Assembly (NCBI GenBank): GCA_937951895.1
Contig: CALFER010000072.1
Span: forward strand, 1-64,000
DNA: 64,000 nt
Origin: an uncultured bacterium
GTDB lineage: Bacteria; CSSED10-310; CALFER01
Direction of reading: 5' to 3'
Positions 58,519 through 64,000 of the stretch are shown in pieces. The notes under the pieces were generated by a model. That model saw only the letters and a list, made by a program, of their open reading frames with translations. It searched no databases and was not told the DNA's origin. Numbering within the stretch: the stretch's first letter is position 1; the number at the start of each line of letters is the position of its first letter. Both the position numbers and the translations under genes were made by a program.

Positions 58519-59724
58519 ATGAAGGATCAGTATACATATGCAGTCGTGGGCAGTGGCATGCAGGGAACCGCCGAGGGATACGATCTGGCGAAATTCGGAC
58601 GGGCAGAGCGTGTTTACATGGCCGACATTCACAAAGACGCGGCCGATGCCGCCGCCGAAGCGATCAATCGGCTGACTGATTCGGACATCGCCGTCGGCAT
58701 CACGCTCGATGCGCGTCACAACCGCCAGGTCTCGAGCTTCCTGAAGAATGTCGACACCTGCTGTGCGGCAACCCATTACCAGCACAACTTCGATCTGGCT
58801 CGCGCGGCCATTCTTGCCGGTTGCAACTTCTGCGACCTGGGTGGGAATACCGCCGTTGTCCAACGCCAGCACAGCCTCCATACCGATGCCATCGCGCACG
58901 GGGTCACCGTCATCCCGGATTGCGGTCTCGCGCCAGGTCTCGGCAATGTCCTCGCCGCACGCGCCATCGAAAAAATGGAATGCCTGGACATTCAGATCCG
59001 GTGCGGGGGTCTGCCTCAGAACCGGGATCTTCTGCTCGGATACCGAATCGTCTTTTCGATCGAGGGGCTGACGAACGAGTATACGGGTATGTGTGTGGAA
59101 ATCCGTGACGGCGCGATCACGGAAGTGCCTGCCTTCAGTGAATGTGAGAGTCTTTTGTTTCCGGAGCCGGTCGGTCAGTGCGAAGCCTTCCTGACTTCAG
59201 GCGGAACCAGCACCGGTCCGTACAGCTTCCATGGAAAAGTGCAGAATTACGGATACAAGACCGTGCGATATCCCGGTCATTTCGACAAGATCCGCGCCAT
59301 GATCGACCTGGGATTTCTGAACACCGAACCGATCCGGGTCAAGAACATTCAGGTGATCCCGCGCGATGTCTTTCACGTTCTCGCCAACTCCCGCCTGGCC
59401 TACCCCGACGAAAAGGATCTCGTCATCCTGCGCGTCACCGCCACGGGCTTTTCGCATGATGGTCATCCCCTGACGATGGTTCAGGAGATGATGGATTTTT
59501 ACGATCCGAAAACCGGTTTTTCGGCCATGGAACGCACCACGGCGTTTTCGGCCGCCATCGTCGCCATCATGATCACGCAGAACGAATGTGAACGCGGCGT
59601 GCTGGCTCTCGAGAAAGCCGTGAACGGGGATTTCTTCGTCGAACAACTCGGATTGCGCGGCATCACGGTATTCACCAAGTTTCTGGATGACAAACAGCAG
59701 GGCTTGTTCGAAAACCGCGTGTGA
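58519..59724 (+). CDS. Saccharopine dehydrogenase-like NAD(P) oxidoreductase (lysine-6-dehydrogenase type)
   Basis: 401 residues. The N-terminal Rossmann loop is YAVVGSGMQGTAEGYDLAKF, followed by CCAATHYQHNFDLARAAI and DLGGNTAVVQ and then VIPDCGLAPGLGNVLAARAI, the signature of the saccharopine-dehydrogenase/lysine-6-dehydrogenase family. It probably oxidises or reduces an amino acid linkage with NAD(P). No lysine-pathway partner is adjacent. It converges with hydF, with 10 bases between the stops. Confidence 0.9.
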   Translation: MKDQYTYAVVGSGMQGTAEGYDLAKFGRAERVYMADIHKDAADAAAEAINRLTDSDIAVGITLDARHNRQVSSFLKNVDTCCAATHYQHNFDLARAAILAGCNFCDLGGNTAVVQRQHSLHTDAIAHGVTVIPDCGLAPGLGNVLAARAIEKMECLDIQIRCGGLPQNRDLLLGYRIVFSIEGLTNEYTGMCVEIRDGAITEVPAFSECESLLFPEPVGQCEAFLTSGGTSTGPYSFHGKVQNYGYKTVRYPGHFDKIRAMIDLGFLNTEPIRVKNIQVIPRDVFHVLANSRLAYPDEKDLVILRVTATGFSHDGHPLTMVQEMMDFYDPKTGFSAMERTTAFSAAIVAIMITQNECERGVLALEKAVNGDFFVEQLGLRGITVFTKFLDDKQQGLFENRV

Positions 59725-59734
59725 GGAGCGTGAA

Positions 59735-60973
59735 TCAGCCCGACGGGTTCCGAACCGCCCGGAAGGCTTCCATCGCCGCCGGGAACGGCTTCAACGCCCG
59801 ATCGAAAACGCCCAGTGAGAATGCAATGGCGATCCCGTAGTTCGTGATCGGCACATTCTTTGTCCGGCACTCGAGAATCCTGGAGAGCATTTCACGACGG
59901 TTGAACATGCACGATCCGCAGTGAATGACCAGTCTGAAGCTTTCCAGATCCGCCGGGAAGTCGCGTCCCTGAACGAACGTGAACTCGAGTTTGCCTCCCA
60001 CATACTGCGTCAGCCATCTCGGAATCTTGACCCGTCCGATATCGTCTCCGATCGGATGATGACTGCAGGACTCGGCGATCAGCACACGGTCTCCCGATTT
60101 GAGAGAATCGATGATGGCAGCCCCGCGGACAAACTCGGGGAGATCCCCTTTGAATCGCGCGAACAGGATCGAAAATGACGTCATCGGGATATCGACGGGC
60201 GTGTCGGCGGCGACCTTGAGAAACGCCTGGGAGTCCGTCACGACGAGTGCCGGGGGGCGTTTCAGGCGTTCCAGCGCATCGCGCAGCTCGCGCTCCTTGA
60301 CCACCATGCAGTAAGCATCATTATCCAGAATATCCCGGATGGACTGCACCTGGGGCATGATGAGACGTCCTTTGGGAGCTTCCATATCGATCGGCACGAC
60401 CAGAACCGCCAATTCGCCCGGAGGGAGCAGATCACCCAGGATGGTCGGAGTGTTGATGATTTCGTCGGGAGTCAGGCGAATCAAGGCTTCGCGGACGTCG
60501 AGAATCCCGGAACCGGTGAGAGACGAGACCGGGAGACATGGGAATCCGTTCCCGGCGATCCCCGCAACGAACTCGGGATCGACAGGCATCGCATCGGTCT
60601 TGTTGATGACCACGATGACGGGAGCGGAACGGGACTGCAATTCGCGGATGATGTCGAGTTCGAAGTCGGACCAGACACCGTTTGTTGTCACGAGAATGCC
60701 GATATCGGTCCGATCGAACACCTTTCGAGTCCGTTCGATTCGCATCTCACCCAACATCCCCTCATCATCGACTCCGGCGGTATCGATGAACACGACCGGT
60801 CCGATCGGGAGCAGTTCCATCGGTTTTTCCACCGGGTCGGTCGTCGTGCCGGCCACATCCGACACGATGGAGACTTTCTGTCGGGTCAGGGCATTGAGCA
60901 GCGATGATTTTCCAACATTTCTACGACCGAAAATACCGATATGCAAACGAAGGCTTTTAGGTGTCTGAATCAT
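59735..60973 (-). CDS. hydF: [FeFe] hydrogenase H-cluster maturation GTPase HydF
   Basis: 412 residues. The GTPase domain has GRRNVGKSSLLNAL (G1), TTTDPV (G2), DTAGVDD (G3) and NKTD (G4). The C-terminal domain carries the 4Fe-4S ligands of HydF in ESCSHHP and the later HCGSC. HydF is the scaffold on which HydE and HydG assemble the 2Fe precursor before handing it to HydA. The ATG lies inside the end of the aspA-like gene (17-base overlap). It is about 45 kb from the hydrogenase operon in this window. Confidence 0.95.
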   Translation of the reverse strand: MIQTPKSLRLHIGIFGRRNVGKSSLLNALTRQKVSIVSDVAGTTTDPVEKPMELLPIGPVVFIDTAGVDDEGMLGEMRIERTRKVFDRTDIGILVTTNGVWSDFELDIIRELQSRSAPVIVVINKTDAMPVDPEFVAGIAGNGFPCLPVSSLTGSGILDVREALIRLTPDEIINTPTILGDLLPPGELAVLVVPIDMEAPKGRLIMPQVQSIRDILDNDAYCMVVKERELRDALERLKRPPALVVTDSQAFLKVAADTPVDIPMTSFSILFARFKGDLPEFVRGAAIIDSLKSGDRVLIAESCSHHPIGDDIGRVKIPRWLTQYVGGKLEFTFVQGRDFPADLESFRLVIHCGSCMFNRREMLSRILECRTKNVPITNYGIAIAFSLGVFDRALKPFPAAMEAFRAVRNPSG

Positions 60974-62378
60974 AATCGCACCTCTCGCCGGAAAAACCGA
61001 GTTGTCCGACTTTTTCCGGAGCAATCAGTTCGTCGAACCGTTCCGAACTCATCAGATTGCGCCGAATGACGATCTCCCGGATCGGCCGTCCGGTCTGAGC
61101 GGCCTCCGTCGCGACCGATTCAGCGACTTTATATCCGATCACTTCCATGATCGCCGTGATGCCGGCCGTGGCATTCTCGACATGAGCCCTGCATCGATCA
61201 CGATCCGCCTTGATATCCCGGATGCACGCTTCCGCGAAAATCCGGCAGGTGCGGGTCATCAGTCCGATGGAACGCAACAGCGCATGGGCGATGAGCGGCA
61301 GGAAGGGATTGAGTTCGAGATGCCCTGCGGCCGCGGCGGACGTCAGCATCGAATCATAACCGAAAACCGTGATCGCCGCCTGCGTGACGGCTTCCGGTAT
61401 CACGGGGTTGATTTTTCCGGGCATGATGGACGAACCGGCCTGTCGCGGAGGCAGACGGAGTTCGCCGATCCCGGCGGAGGGTCCCGAGGAGAGGAATCGG
61501 AGATCGGAGGAAACTTTGAGAAGATTGGTCGCGCAGGCCCGGATGATCCCGCTGACTTCAACGAGCGGATCCTGGTTCTGAGTGACATCGATCATGTTTT
61601 CTGCCCGTGCGAGGCCCATTCCGGTAATCGAGCGGAGATGGTCGATCGCCGTGAAAATGAATTTTCTGGGAGCCGCCAGGCCCGACCCGATGGCGGTTCC
61701 GCCCAGATTCACCACGCGGAGGCGCTCTTCGCATTTGTAAACCCTCCAGCGATCCCGCGAGAAAGCCTCGGCATAGGCAGACATCGAGCGTCCGAGAGTG
61801 GTGAGAACCGCATCCTGACATTCCGTCCGAGCGATCTTGACCACATCCGCCAATTCTTTTTCTTTGACCTGAAATGATTCCTGCAGCCCGACAATCGCCC
61901 GTTCCAGGATTCGCAGTTCCGAGATAGCGGCGATTCTGAGCGCGGTGGGGAAGGTATCGTTGGTGGATTGATGGCGGTTCAGATCACGGAGAGGGTCCAG
62001 AATCGAATACGAGCCGGGGGGATGACCGAGAAGCTGCAGGGCGCGGTTGGTGAGCACCTCGTTGATGTTCATATTGGTGGATGTGCCCGCGCCCCCTTGC
62101 AGCGCATCGACATGGATATGGTCATCGAGTTGCCCGTTCATCATCTCGGCGCATGCCCGTTCGATCGCCTCCATCTGCCCGGACGGCCAGGGGCGGAGGG
62201 CGTGATTGGTGCGGGCACACGCGAGTTTCACGGCGCCGTAGGCATGAATGAGACTGTCGGGGATGCGTTGTCCGCTCAAAGGAAAGTTATCCATTGCACG
62301 CCTGGTGTGAATGCCGTAGAGCGCGTCTTCGGGAAGCTGACACGATCCCAGGAAATCAGTTTCGGTGCGATAGTCCAT
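60957..62378 (-). CDS. aspA: Aspartate ammonia-lyase/fumarate hydratase superfamily enzyme
   Basis: 473 residues. Superfamily motifs are HVDALQGGAGTSTNMNINEV, NRHQSTNDTFPTALR and the catalytic loop GSSIMPGKINPVIPEA. The wording fits aspartase (AspA) better than fumarase or argininosuccinate lyase. It would convert aspartate to fumarate and ammonia. The second in-frame ATG (62378) is chosen because GGAG precedes it at normal spacing; 62393 is the alternative. aspA-like genes recur in H-cluster maturation operons, so pairing with hydF is meaningful. Confidence 0.92.
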   Translation of the reverse strand: MDYRTETDFLGSCQLPEDALYGIHTRRAMDNFPLSGQRIPDSLIHAYGAVKLACARTNHALRPWPSGQMEAIERACAEMMNGQLDDHIHVDALQGGAGTSTNMNINEVLTNRALQLLGHPPGSYSILDPLRDLNRHQSTNDTFPTALRIAAISELRILERAIVGLQESFQVKEKELADVVKIARTECQDAVLTTLGRSMSAYAEAFSRDRWRVYKCEERLRVVNLGGTAIGSGLAAPRKFIFTAIDHLRSITGMGLARAENMIDVTQNQDPLVEVSGIIRACATNLLKVSSDLRFLSSGPSAGIGELRLPPRQAGSSIMPGKINPVIPEAVTQAAITVFGYDSMLTSAAAAGHLELNPFLPLIAHALLRSIGLMTRTCRIFAEACIRDIKADRDRCRAHVENATAGITAIMEVIGYKVAESVATEAAQTGRPIREIVIRRNLMSSERFDELIAPEKVGQLGFSGERCDYDSDT

Positions 62379-62454
62379 CGGTCCGGTCTCCATCCTTCCC
62401 CCAGCGGCGAATCATAGCATTTTACAGCCTCGAATGCATAATGGTCCGCATGAT

Positions 62455-62482
62455 TTGATTTCAATCGGACAGGATGTATACT
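62455..62482 (+). promoter_or_regulatory. Sigma-70 promoter of the nitroreductase gene
   Basis: TTGATT (62455-62460), 16 bases, TATACT (62477-62482). GGAGG precedes the ATG at 62529. Confidence 0.55.
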
Positions 62483-62528
62483 GAGATATCAACTGTGGAT
62501 CGACTGCGTCACTGGAGGATGGTCATTC

Positions 62529-63140
62529 ATGGATACGCTCTTGAATCTGATGAAGAGTCATCGCGGTGTTCGGAATTTCAGTTCGAAACCGGTTCCCCGC
62601 AATATCCTGCAGAAAATCATTGAAGCGGGGAGTGTCGCACCGGCAGGAGCCGGGATCGAGAGTCGTCACATCATCGTCATCGAGGATGCCGCGATCCGGC
62701 ATGCCGTGCGGACGACCTGTGAAGCCGGCGAGATCACCTGGGTCGAGTCGCTTCCGCCATCCGCCAGAAAACGGATTCTGGAAACGCCCGGATTCGACAC
62801 CAGCCTGGATTATCTCGAAAAGGCCCCGATCCTGATCGTCATCACGACCCGGCCCCGGGATCCCGAATTCCCCTATGCCGTCGAATCCGCTTTTCTATCG
62901 CTCGGCTATATGCTCGTCATGGTCGAAGGATTGGGACTCGGCACCATCACGTATACGCCGAGCCTCATCGAGGATCTGGCTGATGCCGAACTGCGGCGGA
63001 TTCTGGGTCTTCCGGACGGCGAAGCGGTCCAGGTCATGCTGCCGGTCGGCTATCCCGAACAGGATCCGCTGATGAAACCGGTGCGCAAGGAACTGCTGAA
63101 TGTGTATCAGGACCGGTTCGGACAACCGATACAATTTTAG
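62529..63140 (+). CDS. Nitroreductase family protein
   Basis: 203 residues. The FMN-binding start is MKSHRGVRNFSSKPVP, with the conserved GSVAPAGAGIESRHIIVIED segment and the C-terminal glycine-rich VMLPVGYPEQ. Such flavoproteins use NAD(P)H to reduce nitro compounds, quinones or flavins in the cytosol. The usual helix after MLVMVEGLGLGTITY is intact. It is followed after 12 bases by the small exported protein gene. Confidence 0.92.
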   Translation: MDTLLNLMKSHRGVRNFSSKPVPRNILQKIIEAGSVAPAGAGIESRHIIVIEDAAIRHAVRTTCEAGEITWVESLPPSARKRILETPGFDTSLDYLEKAPILIVITTRPRDPEFPYAVESAFLSLGYMLVMVEGLGLGTITYTPSLIEDLADAELRRILGLPDGEAVQVMLPVGYPEQDPLMKPVRKELLNVYQDRFGQPIQF

Positions 63141-63152
63141 GGGGGGTGGATC

Positions 63153-63635
63153 ATGCTGAGAAAATCGTCATGGATACTGGTTGTGATGCTGATGGGGTTG
63201 CCCGGTGCGTTTGCCCAGAGCGGACACTTCGACATTTCGGCAACAGAACCCCTTCAACAGGGCGACACGATCACCGTTCTGAACTCGGAAACCTTCACAA
63301 CCCTGCACAACCTCGTCGGAGCCTGGGCCAAATTCTATTACAACGGATTCGGATACACCGATGAACATCAGATTCCGGGCACGATGGTGAATCTGTCATT
63401 GAACGCGCAGTATGAAATCGAAGGCACAGTTGATCTGGATATCGGCGCGTACACATGGGCGACTGAAGTGCAGATCGATGTCGGCATGGTGTATCTTGGC
63501 CAGCTTCGCCATTTTTACTCCCGGAACAGACTCGACGTCACCCCGACGACCCTGTATGTCCCCGCCGCCTCGACCTGGGGCCTCATCGTCATGCTCGGTG
63601 TCTTTGCCATTCTGCTGATCCGGTGCCGTCACTGA
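63153..63635 (+). CDS. Exported protein with IPTL-CTERM-like C-terminal sorting signal, 160 aa
   Basis: A signal peptide (1-21, GAFAQS) is followed by a beta-rich domain of about 105 residues without cysteine. The C-terminus reads YVPAASTWGLIVMLGVFAIL and then RCRH: a Pro-small-WG motif, a membrane span and an Arg-rich end. That is the layout of IPTL/PEP-CTERM sorting signals processed by exosortase-like enzymes. I see no exosortase gene in the window. GGGGGG precedes the ATG. Confidence 0.8.
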   Translation: MLRKSSWILVVMLMGLPGAFAQSGHFDISATEPLQQGDTITVLNSETFTTLHNLVGAWAKFYYNGFGYTDEHQIPGTMVNLSLNAQYEIEGTVDLDIGAYTWATEVQIDVGMVYLGQLRHFYSRNRLDVTPTTLYVPAASTWGLIVMLGVFAILLIRCRH

Positions 63636-63651
63636 CAGTCCCCGGTTCCGC

Positions 63652-63680
63652 TTGATACTTGCCGAGGTCTCAAGTAGGCT
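63652..63680 (+). promoter_or_regulatory. Promoter of the last gene, leaderless type
   Basis: TTGATA (63652-63657), 17 bases, TAGGCT (63675-63680), then 7 bases to the ATG at 63688. No Shine-Dalgarno. Confidence 0.5.
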
Positions 63681-63687
63681 ATCCGGC

Positions 63688-64000
63688 ATGAGTTGTCGGG
63701 GTGCCACAGCGATTGGGATGCGGTTTCTGATGTGCCTGGCGGGATTGGTTTTTCTCCTGCCCCTGCGCGCGGCGGATTCCGAGCGCATTGATCTTCTGGA
63801 CGCGGCATTGAGGCGTGTTCAACGATCGTCGGCCATGTTCAATTATGCGCGGTCCTCCGAGGCATATTTTCTCGCAGTCGGTCGCAGCTTCACCATCGAA
63901 GACGTTCTGACGAACCCTTTTTATGCTCCGGCACTGACGCAGGTCTACGCGAGTCGTCTCGGCGGGCAGGGCGGACTGCTGACGCCATGGTCTCTGTTCA
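63688..64000 (+). CDS. Exported hypothetical protein, 3'-truncated
   Basis: Only the first 104 residues are in the window. A signal peptide ends near LRAADS (about residue 29). The mature part begins ERIDLLDAALRRVQRSSAMF, helical, and carries on with no motif I recognise. An in-frame ATG at 63718 starts nearer the hydrophobic core of the signal peptide and is a possible alternative; the promoter favours 63688. Confidence 0.7.
   Translation, partial: MSCRGATAIGMRFLMCLAGLVFLLPLRAADSERIDLLDAALRRVQRSSAMFNYARSSEAYFLAVGRSFTIEDVLTNPFYAPALTQVYASRLGGQGGLLTPWSLF

Noticed and set aside
1..64000. tRNA, rRNA, CRISPR, insertion sequence or prophage
   Set aside because: I looked for the T-loop consensus, regular spaced repeats, transposase and integrase motifs, and saw none that stood up.

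Overview
This window looks like a chromosomal segment of an anaerobic, Gram-negative, probably fermentative bacterium from a poorly characterised lineage. The main evidence is a complete electron-bifurcating-type [FeFe] hydrogenase operon with a redox sensor, maturases hydE and hydF, LolCDE-like and LpoB-like envelope genes, and an O-antigen-type ligase. I cannot assign a phylum from these genes; a candidate phylum is possible. GC content is moderately high, genes are packed tightly with many ATGA/TGATG/GTGA overlaps, and I saw no rRNA, tRNA, CRISPR array, transposase or phage gene.

Layout. 1-1.4 kb: the end of a sulfate-type ABC ATPase and a small unknown gene. 1.4-14.3 kb, minus strand: rex, hndA, hndC, hndD/hydA, a hydrogenase-like sensor kinase, a lone receiver, a receiver-kinase, hydE, a coupled membrane protein, a methyltransferase and a membrane glycosyltransferase. 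rex has a good sigma-70 promoter followed by two abutting Rex operators, so NADH/NAD+ balance probably controls the whole run. 14.4-17.3 kb: a PAS histidine kinase and its partner regulator. 18.3-23.5 kb: a five-gene LolA-like/ABC/outer-membrane-protein cluster. 23.5-26.8 kb: orphan xanthine-dehydrogenase-like FeS and FAD subunits, a TPR-like protein and an LMW phosphatase. 26.8-36.5 kb: secreted Pro/Thr-rich proteins, a large membrane protein, metG and a HEAT-like protein. 36.7-47.3 kb: two SPFH proteins and a surface-glycan block. 47.4-53.9 kb: a thioredoxin gene with an in-frame TGA, an operon of UbiA prenyltransferase, two radical SAM enzymes and a GT2, then plsC. 54-64 kb: a sigma-54 activator, an LpoB-like protein with a sulfatase-fold enzyme, DUF488, a saccharopine-dehydrogenase-like gene, hydF-aspA, a nitroreductase and two exported proteins.

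The strongest unusual finding is at 47422-47895 (minus). The thioredoxin frame has no usable start inside its fold, but it is open upstream through a single TGA to an ATG with a ribosome binding site, giving a membrane-anchored thioredoxin. Nineteen bases after the TGA is a hairpin with a GGUC apical loop, closely like the E. coli fdhF SECIS. I infer a selenoprotein with a Sec-x4-Cys pair next to the membrane anchor and a normal WCGPC thioredoxin domain behind it.

A second recurring theme is promoters whose -10 box ends 6-8 bases before the start codon (at 14423, 26161, 26245, 52489, 57855 and 63688, less clearly 55562), which implies leaderless mRNAs alongside ordinary Shine-Dalgarno-led genes.
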